Notes: generated by a model from the letters alone, not told the origin. A stretch of DNA of 64,000 nucleotides from CALNXN01 sp942490645 (GCA_942490645.1 CALNXN010000009.1:124001-188000); one strand, 5' to 3'; shown: positions 1 through 8,474, counted from the stretch's first letter. Program-made: numbers and translations.

Positions 1-726
1 CTTACCTTGCCATTGGTCCCGCAGTGTCTTGAGTGTATCCCAAGTGGCCGCTGCACGGCTTTCGGTTCGGTCAAAGTGAAAGCCGGGTTTAAGGAAATTA
101 GCCATTTGCGGACGGCCACGAAACAGGGTGTTCAACGACCATTGCGGATGAAGCGCAAAGTCCATGAATTGCCGAGGCCCAATCTTGAACGGCATGGTAA
201 ATCCGTGACGCAATTCGCGGGGCCGGCGGCCCACTTCAGGCACATCGACCGTCAGGACCAGCGTTTCATATCCAGCCGCCGCAGCGCGGTCGACAAGGGC
301 CGTCGTGCCGCTGCCGTCGCCGCTGAAATAGAGTTGAAACCACGCGTTGCCCTCGGCCTCTTCGATCAGCGCCTCCATCGGCGTAGAGGCAACGGTCGAG
401 ACGCCCAGCGGGATGCTATGCCGCGCGGCTAGTCGTGCCAGCATCAGGTCAGCGCCGGGTGCGGACAGGTTGCACATGCCCATCGGTGCCACGCCAAATG
501 GCAGCCCAGCGGTTTTGCCGAACAAAGGCACGCTGTAGGTGCGTTTGCTTACGTTTTGCAGAATGCGCGGCCGCAGGCAGATTGCGTCGAGGGCTGCGCG
601 ATTGCGCGCGGCACCGGTTTCACGACCTGCGGCCCCGTCGATGTAATCAAACACCATCCATGGCAGGCGTTTCTGCGCTATGCGCCGGGCGTCTTCAGTG
701 GAATGGATGCGCCCGGCACGTGACAT
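1..726 (-). CDS. slcD: FMN-dependent alpha-hydroxy-acid dehydrogenase, probable sulfolactate dehydrogenase (3' end outside window)
   Basis: The minus strand is open from an ATG at 726 to the window edge: 242 codons of a family usually about 380 residues long, so the C-terminal active-site half is missing. The N-terminus has the L-lactate dehydrogenase/glycolate oxidase pattern: YIDGAAGRETG near residue 28, RPRIL near 54, GVAPMGMCNLSAPGAD near 77 (FMN-binding strand and loop), NAWFQLYF near 128 and LTVDVPEVGRR near 159. The gene starts 4 nt after the comE stop, so it is almost surely co-transcribed with comDE. Established knowledge: in roseobacters a lactate-dehydrogenase-like SlcD is assigned to oxidation of 3-sulfolactate to sulfopyruvate, the comDE substrate. 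The family call is firm. The sulfolactate specificity is inferred from context; a plain L-lactate dehydrogenase is the alternative. Confidence 0.8.
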   Translation of the reverse strand, partial: MSRAGRIHSTEDARRIAQKRLPWMVFDYIDGAAGRETGAARNRAALDAICLRPRILQNVSKRTYSVPLFGKTAGLPFGVAPMGMCNLSAPGADLMLARLAARHSIPLGVSTVASTPMEALIEEAEGNAWFQLYFSGDGSGTTALVDRAAAAGYETLVLTVDVPEVGRRPRELRHGFTMPFKIGPRQFMDFALHPQWSLNTLFRGRPQMANFLKPGFHFDRTESRAAATWDTLKTLRDQWQGK

Positions 727-730
727 AGGT

Positions 731-1285
731 TTAGCTTGCCACCGCTTTCATGAACCTGTCGCGGATCACGACCGGATCCATTGTGATCACCGGCAACTTG
801 ATGTTCCCGCTGTCGCATTTACACACGATCACGGTCATCTTCTTGCTGTCGATCGCCGATTGCAGAACGGGTCCAAGATCCTTGTCCTGCACTTCGATAA
901 CCGTTTCGCAGCCACACGCTTTGGCGACGGCCGTCAGCGACGTTTTTTTGCCTGCATATGTGGGTTGGTCGCCGGTCGAGCCATAAGACCCATTGTCGAT
1001 GATCAGCAGGATATAGTTGTCCGCGACATTGTTCGCGATCGTGGGCAAGGTGCCCAGATTGGTCAGAACAGAACCATCACCATCGATGGAGATGACGGTT
1101 TTGTCTTGGGCCAATGCAAGTCCCAGACCGATGGAAGATGACAGGCCCATAGTGCCCAGCATGTAAAAGTTGGTTGGTTGATCATCAATCATGTGCAGCT
1201 CTTGGCTGGGCAGACCGATGTTGCAGACCACAAGTTGATCCCGCAGGATCGGGGCGATTTCTTTCAGGATTTCAGAACGGATCAT
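731..1285 (-). CDS. comE: Sulfopyruvate decarboxylase subunit beta
   Basis: This 184-residue protein is the thiamine-diphosphate-binding half of sulfopyruvate decarboxylase, which turns sulfopyruvate into sulfoacetaldehyde and CO2 in the cytoplasm. The TPP/Mg motif is visible as GDGSVLTN (residues 69-76), followed by IDNGSYGSTG near 97-106. The frame stays open upstream to 1468, but the start at 1285 is preferred because it forms an ATGA overlap with the comD stop and begins exactly where homology to TPP beta subunits should begin; the upstream extension is only comD read in another frame. The alpha subunit lies immediately upstream and the hydroxy-acid dehydrogenase immediately downstream, which supports an alpha/beta complex acting after sulfolactate oxidation. 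Other TPP decarboxylase beta subunits, such as phosphonopyruvate decarboxylase, are similar, but the neighbours favour sulfopyruvate. Confidence 0.87.
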   Translation of the reverse strand: MIRSEILKEIAPILRDQLVVCNIGLPSQELHMIDDQPTNFYMLGTMGLSSSIGLGLALAQDKTVISIDGDGSVLTNLGTLPTIANNVADNYILLIIDNGSYGSTGDQPTYAGKKTSLTAVAKACGCETVIEVQDKDLGPVLQSAIDSKKMTVIVCKCDSGNIKLPVITMDPVVIRDRFMKAVAS

Positions 1286-1788
1286 TGGTCGCCATAGCCT
1301 CCCCAGAAGTTGGCATCGGTCAGGATGGCGACCGGTTTGTTGCACATGAAGGTGTATTTCAAAATCATGTCGAGCTCTTCGACATCGGATTGCTTGTGAA
1401 AGTGGTAGGTTGGGATGTTCATCTGCGCGAGAAGCGCCTTGGTGTGAACCGCCATTTCCACTTGGCACGCAACCGGTTCGCGCAACTCACCCCGGTATGA
1501 GATCAGCATCGGCAGCGGCATCCGGTAGTATTGGATCAGCGTGGCCAGCGTGTTGATCGTGACGCCGATTGCCGTGTTCTGCATGATGATGGCAGGACGT
1601 TTGCCGCCCATCCATGCGCCCGCGCACAGGCCCATACCCTCGTCTTCCTTGTTGGAAGGGATGTGGAAAATCTTGTCGTGGGCATCGATCTCGTCGATGA
1701 CACCTGCCAGCTGTTTGCACGGCACGGTCGTCACAAATGAAATGTCATTGGCGACAAGATCGTCCGTGATCTTTTTGTCGATGTTCAT
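1282..1788 (-). CDS. comD: Sulfopyruvate decarboxylase subunit alpha
   Basis: This 168-residue TPP-enzyme pyrimidine-binding (PYR) domain partners with ComE. The N-terminus carries the typical pattern for this family: FVTTVPCKQLAGV, then a conserved acidic stretch SNKEDEGMGLCAGAWMGGK (about residues 45-63) containing the glutamate expected to activate TPP, then the helix QNTAIGVTINTLATL. I chose the ATG at 1788 over one at 1809 because GGAGA stands 9 nt upstream and the first residues then match related proteins. The gene overlaps comE by 4 nt (ATGA), so the two subunits are probably translationally coupled. It follows the usp gene by 48 nt within the same minus-strand operon. Confidence 0.87.
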   Translation of the reverse strand: MNIDKKITDDLVANDISFVTTVPCKQLAGVIDEIDAHDKIFHIPSNKEDEGMGLCAGAWMGGKRPAIIMQNTAIGVTINTLATLIQYYRMPLPMLISYRGELREPVACQVEMAVHTKALLAQMNIPTYHFHKQSDVEELDMILKYTFMCNKPVAILTDANFWGGYGDQ

Positions 1789-1836
1789 GTTTATCGGGTC
1801 TCCGGTCATTGATGTGAGTGAGGCTGTTTGGGTGTG

Positions 1837-2247
1837 TCAGGTGCTGCGAACGATGTGAACCGCACATTCGGCATGGCGCGCCACACGCGCAGCGGTTGAT
1901 CCGAGTAGAAAATCGGCAAAACCGGGTTTGTGTGACCCTATCACGATGCAGTCGATATTATTCTGGTTCGCGTAGTCGATGATTGCTCGTGAACTGTGGC
2001 CTTTCAGAAGGACAGGGGTAAGCCCGCCCAATTCTTCGGCGCGGTGCTCCAGTCTGGCTTGCGCTGCGTCAAAGGCTGCTCTGACCATGTCTTCATCCAG
2101 ATAGGCGCTCACCGACCCTTGGGGCGCTTCATAGACATGCAGCCCGATGACTTCGCCGCCCTCTGCCAGCAGCTTGCGCGCGACTTCAACAGACCGCCCG
2201 GCAACGCCGTGATCCAAAGCCATCGGGACAAGTATCTTACTATACAT
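1837..2247 (-). CDS. Universal stress protein (UspA family)
   Basis: This 136-residue single-domain Usp protein begins with MYSKILVPMALDH, the usual first beta strand, and carries the ATP-binding signature near its C-terminus as GSHKPGFADFLLGSTA (G-x2-G-x9-GS/T pattern), so it is probably of the nucleotide-binding type. It sits between hpsP and comD, with about 30 nt on the hpsP side, and shares their strand, so it is likely part of the sulfonate operon. Usp genes often accompany TRAP transporter operons, and in at least one such case the protein binds the transporter; a regulatory link to the HpsKLM importer is inference. Its role in sulfonate metabolism is unknown. Confidence 0.88.
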   Translation of the reverse strand: MYSKILVPMALDHGVAGRSVEVARKLLAEGGEVIGLHVYEAPQGSVSAYLDEDMVRAAFDAAQARLEHRAEELGGLTPVLLKGHSSRAIIDYANQNNIDCIVIGSHKPGFADFLLGSTAARVARHAECAVHIVRST

Positions 2248-2277
2248 GCGTTTTCTCCTCCGAGGGTGTGGGTTCGA

Positions 2278-3258
2278 TCAGTCCCATGGGTGCAAAACGA
2301 TCTTGGGATGCGCGACTTTTCCGCTGCGCAAATCGGCAAAAGCAGCGGCACCTTGTGACAAGGGGCGTTGTTGGATCCAGTCTAATGCCCCAAATCGACC
2401 ATCGAAAATAGCCTTTGCGGTATCTCGGAAGTCTTGGGCGGTGTAGGTATAGGTCCCGATAAATGTGATTTCCTGCAGTGTCATACGGCGAATATCGAGC
2501 CCGCCAAGATCTTCGCCTAAACCGATATGGACGATGACGCCACCGGGTTTTGCGATTTCCGACGCCGTTGCGCGCGTCGCTGAATAGCCTACTGCGTCCA
2601 CGACCATATCGTACTGACCGGTCGGGTGCCCAAGGATGGTCTCCTTGCAAACATCGCTGAGAAAGGCCGCGCGGTCTGCATTGGGTTCAACGATTGCTAT
2701 ATCTGTAATCCCTTGTGCCCTGAGCGCCAGAGCGGCAGCCAAACCAATAGCACCGCCGCCCAAAACCAAAGCGGTCGGCGTGCCGCCGGGATGCAGCGCC
2801 CGAATACCAAGTCTCGCCGCGTGCCAGCTGACAGCAAGCGGTTCTGCCAGTGCCGCGTGTTCCATCGACGTATGCGCGGGCACGGTCACCAGATTTCGCG
2901 CGGGCATGGCCACATATTGGGCAAATGCGCCTTCGCGTGGAGGCATGGAAATGATCTGCCGGGTCGTGCAGAGATTTTCGCGCCCCGCTTTGCACGCGGG
3001 GCACTGTGTGCATGTCACCAACGGGTTTATCGTGACACGTTCGCCGTCTCGCGACCCGCCGATCACGACGCCTGCCGCTTCATGCCCGAGGATCAACGGA
3101 GCAGGGCGCCGCGCATCGTGACCCAGATACGCATGCATGTCCGATCCGCAGATCCCCACGGCATCTATGCGGATCAGATGCTCTCCGGGCGCTGCCACCG
3201 GGTCTGGCACATCGCGAAACCCAAGCGTTTCGACACCATCGTAGATCAAGGCCTTCAT
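2278..3258 (-). CDS. hpsP: Zinc-dependent alcohol dehydrogenase, probable DHPS 2-dehydrogenase
   Basis: This 326-residue medium-chain dehydrogenase/reductase has the catalytic zinc motif GICGSDMH (Cys37), then GHEAAGV with the second zinc ligand, then a four-cysteine structural zinc cluster CTQCPACKAGRENLC near residues 85-100. The NAD(P)-binding Rossmann turn is VLGGGAIGLAAAL. It overlaps hpsO by 4 nt (ATGA) and follows hpsN, reproducing the hpsN-hpsO-hpsP set described for 2,3-dihydroxypropane-1-sulfonate degradation, where HpsO and HpsP are 2-dehydrogenases thought to interconvert DHPS enantiomers before HpsN acts. The dehydrogenase fold is certain. The substrate is inferred from the neighbourhood; a sorbitol- or threonine-dehydrogenase-like polyol activity is the main alternative. 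Confidence 0.83.
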   Translation of the reverse strand: MKALIYDGVETLGFRDVPDPVAAPGEHLIRIDAVGICGSDMHAYLGHDARRPAPLILGHEAAGVVIGGSRDGERVTINPLVTCTQCPACKAGRENLCTTRQIISMPPREGAFAQYVAMPARNLVTVPAHTSMEHAALAEPLAVSWHAARLGIRALHPGGTPTALVLGGGAIGLAAALALRAQGITDIAIVEPNADRAAFLSDVCKETILGHPTGQYDMVVDAVGYSATRATASEIAKPGGVIVHIGLGEDLGGLDIRRMTLQEITFIGTYTYTAQDFRDTAKAIFDGRFGALDWIQQRPLSQGAAAFADLRSGKVAHPKIVLHPWD

Positions 3259-4016
3259 TTCGCCGTGTACCCCCCGTCAACCATCAGGACCTGCCCGGTC
3301 ACATAGGCCGAGGCCTCTGAACATAGAAACAAGATTGGCCCGTCGATGTCGTCCATGGCACCGTTTCGACCAACACAAGTCTGGGCTGCGTTTCGGGCGG
3401 CGCGATCAGGGTCAGAGAACACCGCTTCGGTCAGTTCGGTCGGGAAAAACCCGGGCCCGATCGCATTGGCCGTGATGCCATCGCGCGACCATGCCTCGGC
3501 CATGGCGCGTGTCATCTGAGCGATACCTGCCTTGGTCGTGCCGTATGCTATCCCACCCGGAAAAGCACGGGTCGTTTGCAAAGAGGCAAAATTGACAATA
3601 CGCCCCCATTTTTTGGCACGCATTTCGGGCACCAAAGCCTGCGACAGAAAAAACGGCGCCGAAAGGTTGAGGGCGATGGTTTTGTCCCAGCCCTCCGCGG
3701 TGACGTCGTCCGCGGCTTGGCGGGTGTTGATCCCGGCCGCATGAATAACGATGTCGGGCGCGCCGAATGGCTCCGAAACCTGCGCGGCGAGATCGGGCAT
3801 TTCAGACATGGCCGAAACATCCGCAACAACGATTGCCGCTTCATCTCCATGATCTGCCTGCCAGTCCCTCAGGGCCTCTTCGCGCCGTGCGACGCCGACG
3901 ACCCGTGCACCAGCCGCCACCAACGTGCTGGCAGCCTGTCGCCCAAGGCCGGAACTTGCGCCTGTCACGCAAGCGACCCGGCCTTTGAGGTCAAACAGAG
4001 ATCGTGGATCAGCCAT
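3255..4016 (-). CDS. hpsO: Short-chain dehydrogenase/reductase, probable DHPS 2-dehydrogenase
   Basis: This 253-residue classical SDR has the cofactor motif TGASSGLGRQAA near residue 18, the HAAGIN element (family NNAG position), the active-site serine region FASLQT and the YxxxK pair as YGTTK. The C-terminus GQVLMVDGGYTAK is typical of this family. The gene overlaps hpsN upstream by 8 nt and hpsP downstream by 4 nt, so the three dehydrogenases are tightly coupled. By analogy with characterised DHPS operons it should oxidise the C2 hydroxyl of one DHPS enantiomer. Gluconate 5-dehydrogenase-like SDRs look similar, so the assignment rests on context. Confidence 0.83.
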   Translation of the reverse strand: MADPRSLFDLKGRVACVTGASSGLGRQAASTLVAAGARVVGVARREEALRDWQADHGDEAAIVVADVSAMSEMPDLAAQVSEPFGAPDIVIHAAGINTRQAADDVTAEGWDKTIALNLSAPFFLSQALVPEMRAKKWGRIVNFASLQTTRAFPGGIAYGTTKAGIAQMTRAMAEAWSRDGITANAIGPGFFPTELTEAVFSDPDRAARNAAQTCVGRNGAMDDIDGPILFLCSEASAYVTGQVLMVDGGYTAK

Positions 4017-5316
4017 TGGCCGTCAGATCAAAGGTTTCATCCGGAAAATACTTGGCCAGTCGAACATCTGCCGAGCGGGCGTGCCCTTCCATACCTTCCA
4101 ATCTGGATATCCGTGCCGTTGCCTCGGCAACTGGCTTGGCGCCTTCGCGCGTTGCGCGCTGCCACGTCACGATCTTCATGTACTTGTGGACGGACAGGCC
4201 GCCTGTGTAATTGGCAGCCCCGGATGTGGGCAGAACGTGGTTTGTACCCGCGGCCTTGTCACCATAAGATACGGTCGTTTCTTCACCCAGAAACAACGAG
4301 CCGTAGCAAGTGAGCTTGTCCAGCCACCAGTCGAGATCAGCGGCTTGGACGGTCAGATGTTCGGGCGCATATTCATCAGAGGTTGCAGCCATTTCATCAC
4401 GGTCGCTGCATAGGATAACTTCGGCATAGTCGCGCCAAGCGGCTTGCGCGTTTTCGCGATTGAGGTCAGGCAAATCCGCGATCAGGTCAGGTACCAGACG
4501 CATGACTTCTTCCGCCAAGGTGCGGTCATCCGTCACCAGCCAGACGGGTGAGTTGTAGCCATGCTCTGCCTGACTGACGAGGTCAGTCGCAACGATCAGC
4601 GGATCAGCTGCGCTGTCGGCGAGGATCAAACTGTCGGTCGGGCCAGCAATCATGTCGATGCCGACACGCCCAAACAGGCTGCGTTTGGCTTCGGCGACAA
4701 ACTGGTTTCCGGGTCCGACCAGAATGTTGGCCTTGGGCAAGCCAAACAACCCGAACGTCATGGCCGCCACGCCTTGAACGCCCCCCATGGCGAGGATTTT
4801 GTCCGCACCACAGATATGTGCCGCGTAGATGATGGCCGGCGCGACGCCCACGTCAGGCCGGGGTGGAGAGCACGCCGTGATGTGGCGGCAGCCCGCCACC
4901 TTGGCCGTTGTAACTGTCATGATCGCGCTTGCGATGTGGCTATAGCGGCCTCCGGGCACGTAGCATCCGGCGGCATCGACCGGGATCGCCTTCTGCCCAG
5001 CAATGAGGCCGGGCACGATTTCGTATGTCACATCGGCGACGGTGGCCTTTTGTGCCTCGGCAAAGCGTCGCACATTGTCGTGCGCGAACTGGATGTCTTT
5101 TTTCAGCTTTTCCGGAACCAGAGCGCAGGCAGTTTGAATTTCGTCATCCGACAGAAGGATACTTCCAGAGTACTTGTCGAACTTCGCTGCGTAATCAAGC
5201 GCGGCCTGATCGCCACCGGCTTCGATATCTTCCAAAATCTTGGCCACCGTTTCCTTGACATCGGTGGCGCCAGACTTGGACGTCAGCTTGGCTTTCTTAA
5301 GATATTCACGTGACAT
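4009..5316 (-). CDS. hpsN: DHPS 3-dehydrogenase (histidinol-dehydrogenase fold), sulfolactate-forming
   Basis: This 435-residue protein has the histidinol dehydrogenase fold. Visible family elements are AGCYVPGGRYSHIAS near residue 115, VGPGNQFVAEAKR, GIDMIAGPTDSL, the SQAEHGYNSP metal/active-site segment, YAPEHL and GTNHVLPTSGAA. It sits among a TRAP importer, two alcohol dehydrogenases and sulfopyruvate decarboxylase rather than his genes, which matches HpsN, the NAD-dependent four-electron oxidation of (R)-2,3-dihydroxypropane-1-sulfonate to (R)-3-sulfolactate. The spacing to hpsM is 12 nt. A biosynthetic HisD is unlikely given the context. This is the diagnostic gene of the locus. Confidence 0.88.
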   Translation of the reverse strand: MSREYLKKAKLTSKSGATDVKETVAKILEDIEAGGDQAALDYAAKFDKYSGSILLSDDEIQTACALVPEKLKKDIQFAHDNVRRFAEAQKATVADVTYEIVPGLIAGQKAIPVDAAGCYVPGGRYSHIASAIMTVTTAKVAGCRHITACSPPRPDVGVAPAIIYAAHICGADKILAMGGVQGVAAMTFGLFGLPKANILVGPGNQFVAEAKRSLFGRVGIDMIAGPTDSLILADSAADPLIVATDLVSQAEHGYNSPVWLVTDDRTLAEEVMRLVPDLIADLPDLNRENAQAAWRDYAEVILCSDRDEMAATSDEYAPEHLTVQAADLDWWLDKLTCYGSLFLGEETTVSYGDKAAGTNHVLPTSGAANYTGGLSVHKYMKIVTWQRATREGAKPVAEATARISRLEGMEGHARSADVRLAKYFPDETFDLTANG

Positions 5317-5328
5317 GTGAGCTAAATC

Positions 5329-6657
5329 CTATTGGTAGATTTCTGGAAGAAGGGAAGTCGACAGTGCCGGGATGTAGGCGATCATCAGCACCACGATCAA
5401 CATAAAGAAGACAAATGGTACGGCACGCGCGGCGATCTTGAGTATCGACTCGCCGGTAATGCCGGACACCACGAAGAGGTTCAGCCCCAAAGGCGGCGTA
5501 ATGAACCCGACACCCAAAGCAGTGATCATCATGATGCAGAACTGAATTTCGTTCATTCCGATGTTGTCGGCCAGCGGCTTCAGGATCGGCGCGAGGATCA
5601 CGATGTTGGGCGTGGTTTCCATCACGCACCCAGCGGCGATCAGAATGCAGATCATCAGCAGGATCAGGACCATTGGATCATCCGTGAGGCTCGTAACGGA
5701 CGTCACGAAACCTTGCGGCACGCCCATGATCGCCAGCGCCTCCGCTAGCGGAGCGGAAAATGCGATAATGGGCAGGATCACGCCATTGACCTTGGCAGAG
5801 CTGATAAGCATCGCAGGAAAGTCTGACAACCGGAGCGTTTTGAGAATGAAACCCATCGCGATTGTGACGACGACCGCAGTCGCCCCTGCTTCTGTCGGGG
5901 TCAAGCGTCCCGAGAAAATACCGTAGAAAATGATGCCGGGCACGATAAACGCATACCAACCTGATTTAAGTGACCGAACAAGATTGCCGCCCCATTCGCG
6001 GAACGACATGTTTCCGCCGCCCTCATAGCCGTAGATGCGGTTAACGACGATGTTCGTGATCAGAATTGACAGCAAAATGGCGATGCCAGGGATCAGTGCC
6101 GCCAAAAACAGCGTGGATGCCGAAATGCCGAGCACCAGACCGATGATGATGTAAGCGATTGATGGCGGAATCAGGATGCCTGTACAGGCTCCCGCCGCGA
6201 CCAAAGCGCAGGCATAGGGGCGCGGGTATCCGCTTTCGACGAGACGGTTGATCGTCATGCGGCCTACAGCAGCAGCCCCCGCGGCGTCAGATCCCGAAAT
6301 TGCCGCGAACATGCCGCACACCAAGACGGTCGCAGAGCCAAATCCGCCTTTCGCAAAACAGGTGAGCGCTTCGGCGACGTCCAGGAATTTGCGCGACAGC
6401 CCGGTGCGCACGAGCACGTCACCCGTCAGAATGAACAATGGCACAGCCGTTAGCGCAAAGGCGTCGATACCCGCGAACAGGCTTTCCCCAACCAAGCTGA
6501 GTGGCAGATCGCCTGACATGACCAGCATGAGGATCGCGGCTGATCCGATCGCGGCCCAAACGGGGACCGCCAAAGCGATCAGGGCGACAAATATGATGAC
6601 GGGCAGGTAAAAGTCCCAGCCCAATTCGACCGTTTGATTGAGTGTATTCCAAAGCAT
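5329..6657 (-). CDS. hpsM: TRAP transporter large permease (DctM family), probable DHPS importer
   Basis: This 442-residue integral membrane protein of the DctM/TRAP large subunit family is hydrophobic almost throughout, with about a dozen predicted helices. Family segments include PLFILTGDVLVRTGL near residue 75, GSDAAGAAAVGRM, the helix IPPSIAYIIIGLVLG and GFITPPLGLNLFVVSG near the end. Together with the small DctQ subunit it forms the ion-coupled channel that receives substrate from the periplasmic binding protein. It lies 12 nt upstream of hpsN and 12 nt downstream of the DctQ gene. Genes hpsKLM are the name used for the DHPS TRAP importer; substrate identity is inferred from linkage. Confidence 0.88.
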   Translation of the reverse strand: MLWNTLNQTVELGWDFYLPVIIFVALIALAVPVWAAIGSAAILMLVMSGDLPLSLVGESLFAGIDAFALTAVPLFILTGDVLVRTGLSRKFLDVAEALTCFAKGGFGSATVLVCGMFAAISGSDAAGAAAVGRMTINRLVESGYPRPYACALVAAGACTGILIPPSIAYIIIGLVLGISASTLFLAALIPGIAILLSILITNIVVNRIYGYEGGGNMSFREWGGNLVRSLKSGWYAFIVPGIIFYGIFSGRLTPTEAGATAVVVTIAMGFILKTLRLSDFPAMLISSAKVNGVILPIIAFSAPLAEALAIMGVPQGFVTSVTSLTDDPMVLILLMICILIAAGCVMETTPNIVILAPILKPLADNIGMNEIQFCIMMITALGVGFITPPLGLNLFVVSGITGESILKIAARAVPFVFFMLIVVLMIAYIPALSTSLLPEIYQ

Positions 6658-6669
6658 TGCGTGGGGTCC

Positions 6670-7182
6670 TCAATCAAACAGTTTGTCACCTTCGTAGACG
6701 GGTGTTCCGTCACGAAGGCTGCGCAGATCGCGCACAAAAGACTGAAGCAAGCGCCAGATCATCAGCGCAAACCCGACTGGCACAGCGAGCAAAAACCAAA
6801 CCATGGAAATTCGAAGACCATGTGACACTGAGCCGAAATGCGCGGAAACAAGGACTGTCTCGAACGACCAGTAAAGCGCGATCACGGCAACCGCGAACAT
6901 GACCAAATCGCCAAAGATATAGATCAGCGCCTTGGCCCGTGGCCCGAGGTAGTGGACGATGACGTCGATACGGATATGCGCGCGTTCCTTGACCGCGACC
7001 GCTGCGCCAATCCAAGCCAGATAAATAAAGCAATATCTAACGATCTCTTCACCCCAGATCGAAGAATATGAGAAAATCTCGCGACGCAGCACTTCAATGG
7101 CCATCGTCAAAACGAGCATCACATAAAACACCAACAGGGCCCAACGTTCGGCATTGCGATCAATGCTACGGAGCAGGGTCAT
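6670..7182 (-). CDS. hpsL: TRAP transporter small permease (DctQ family)
   Basis: This 170-residue protein has four hydrophobic segments, as expected for DctQ subunits. The family pattern is visible near residue 44 as WGEEIVRYCFIYLAWIGAA, followed by VKERAHIRIDVIV. It bridges the binding protein and the large permease. The upstream dctP-type gene ends 107 nt away and the gap holds a stem-loop, whereas the downstream hpsM is only 12 nt away, suggesting that the two permease genes are made at a lower level than the binding protein. Confidence 0.87.
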   Translation of the reverse strand: MTLLRSIDRNAERWALLVFYVMLVLTMAIEVLRREIFSYSSIWGEEIVRYCFIYLAWIGAAVAVKERAHIRIDVIVHYLGPRAKALIYIFGDLVMFAVAVIALYWSFETVLVSAHFGSVSHGLRISMVWFLLAVPVGFALMIWRLLQSFVRDLRSLRDGTPVYEGDKLFD

Positions 7183-7253
7183 GAGACTTCCTCTCTATGT
7201 GCAGAAAAAGGGCGGCACAGACCTAGAAGCCCGTGGCGTGATACCCAAGATCG

Positions 7254-7283
7254 TCAGGCGGACCTCGTAAGTGGCCCGCCTGA
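7254..7283 (-). promoter_or_regulatory. Intercistronic stem-loop between hpsK and hpsL
   Basis: Arms TCAGGCGGACC and GGCCCGCCTGA pair over 11 positions with one mismatch around an 8-nt loop, in the 107-nt gap between the binding-protein stop and the small permease start. There is no T-run after it in the direction of transcription, so it is unlikely to be a full terminator. Hairpins in this position commonly protect the upstream binding-protein mRNA or cut downstream expression; that role is inferred here. Confidence 0.5.
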
Positions 7284-7289
7284 TCGAAG

Positions 7290-8438
7290 TCATGCGTCGT
7301 GTACGTAGTATTTACCTTGGGTACCTGCGGCTTCTTCGAGCTTGGCGAAGGCGTCCATCGATCCGGCAAGTTCGGTTTTGAAGGGGTCCCAATCGGAGAG
7401 TTGATACCCGCCAGCCGCCTTCCATTCGTTCAGTTGATCTTCACTCAACGAGTGGAACTCGACACCGGATTTGGCCAATTCCGCCATGGCGTAGGCTCGC
7501 GCGGACGGCACCTTGGACAGGTTCATGTGCGCGGTCATTTCAGAGCCCCACATCACACCCTCTTGCACGTCCGACGGCAGGCCGTTGAACCATTCCAGGT
7601 TGCACGAATACACTTGGCTGTCCGGCACCGCCTGCGTGAAGGTGACATGGCTCAAAATATCTTTAAAGCCAAAGACATAGAGCGCGCCCACGGATGGATC
7701 CAAAGCGTCCGCAACGCCTTGTTTGATAGCGGACGGTGTTTCGCCCCAAGCAACTGGCGTCGGGTTGGCGCCGACCATGCGGTAATACTGCTGCAGCATT
7801 TTGGAGCCAGGCACGCGGAACTTGACGCCAGACAGATCGGACGGTGACAAAACAGCGCCGGCACCACCTTTTCTGACAGCAACCACACGGGGGTCAATGT
7901 TCACGTAAAGCAGTGGTTTGAACCCGTTTGCTTCGATCTTCGGATGCACGTCGCCTTTCCAGTAGTCCGATGTCACCAGGTTGGTGAAACGTTGGTTGGA
8001 CCCGCACAGATATGGCATGTTGATCAAATCAACCGTCGAGGCGAACGGAGCGAAGTTGGCCAAAGAGTGCTGGGCCGCCTGAATTGTTCCACCTTGAACT
8101 TTCTGCACAAGCGATCCGCCAGCGCCCAATTGGCCGCCGGGAGCCAACTTGACATAGATTTTCCCGTTCGTTGCATTCTGGATGTTTTCTTTCAGGTCCA
8201 GTTGCAGGATTGGGTAGCTGCGCGATGCGCCGATCACGTAGGCGGTGGCGACAGTCATGATGTGATCTGCTGCGTTTTCGCGGTCACGTTCTTCAGATGC
8301 AGTTTGTGCTGCCGCCTCTGACGACCACAGCATCCCGCTTGCGCCAGCGACCAAGGCCGCAGTGAAGCTGCCAGTACCGGCAAGTTTCAAGAAGTTGCGG
8401 CGTTCTTCAGACTGCAATTCGCTTTTCTTATTTGTCAA
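7290..8438 (-). CDS. hpsK: TRAP transporter substrate-binding protein (DctP family), Tat-exported
   Basis: This 382-residue periplasmic receptor of the DctP family begins with a twin-arginine signal (ERRNFLKLAGTGSFTAALVA, residues 12-31) ending in an Ala-rich cleavage region near SSEAAAQTA, so it should be exported folded by the Tat system. The mature part shows DctP elements such as KIYVKLAPGGQLGAGGSLVQ and GVKFRVPGSKMLQQYYRMVG, the latter containing the conserved arginine expected to bind an acidic substrate group. It is the first transporter gene of the operon, preceded by the 57-codon membrane protein gene. DHPS as ligand is inferred from linkage to hpsN. Confidence 0.87.
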   Translation of the reverse strand: MTNKKSELQSEERRNFLKLAGTGSFTAALVAGASGMLWSSEAAAQTASEERDRENAADHIMTVATAYVIGASRSYPILQLDLKENIQNATNGKIYVKLAPGGQLGAGGSLVQKVQGGTIQAAQHSLANFAPFASTVDLINMPYLCGSNQRFTNLVTSDYWKGDVHPKIEANGFKPLLYVNIDPRVVAVRKGGAGAVLSPSDLSGVKFRVPGSKMLQQYYRMVGANPTPVAWGETPSAIKQGVADALDPSVGALYVFGFKDILSHVTFTQAVPDSQVYSCNLEWFNGLPSDVQEGVMWGSEMTAHMNLSKVPSARAYAMAELAKSGVEFHSLSEDQLNEWKAAGGYQLSDWDPFKTELAGSMDAFAKLEEAAGTQGKYYVHDA

Positions 8439-8474
8439 AACATGTCCTCCCTATGGACGTTTCGGCAGCCGGGG

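Noticed and set aside
1286..1468. Longer N-terminus for comE from a start at 1468
   Set aside because: The extra 61 residues are the comD gene read in another frame and do not resemble TPP beta subunits; the ATGA overlap at 1285 marks the real start.
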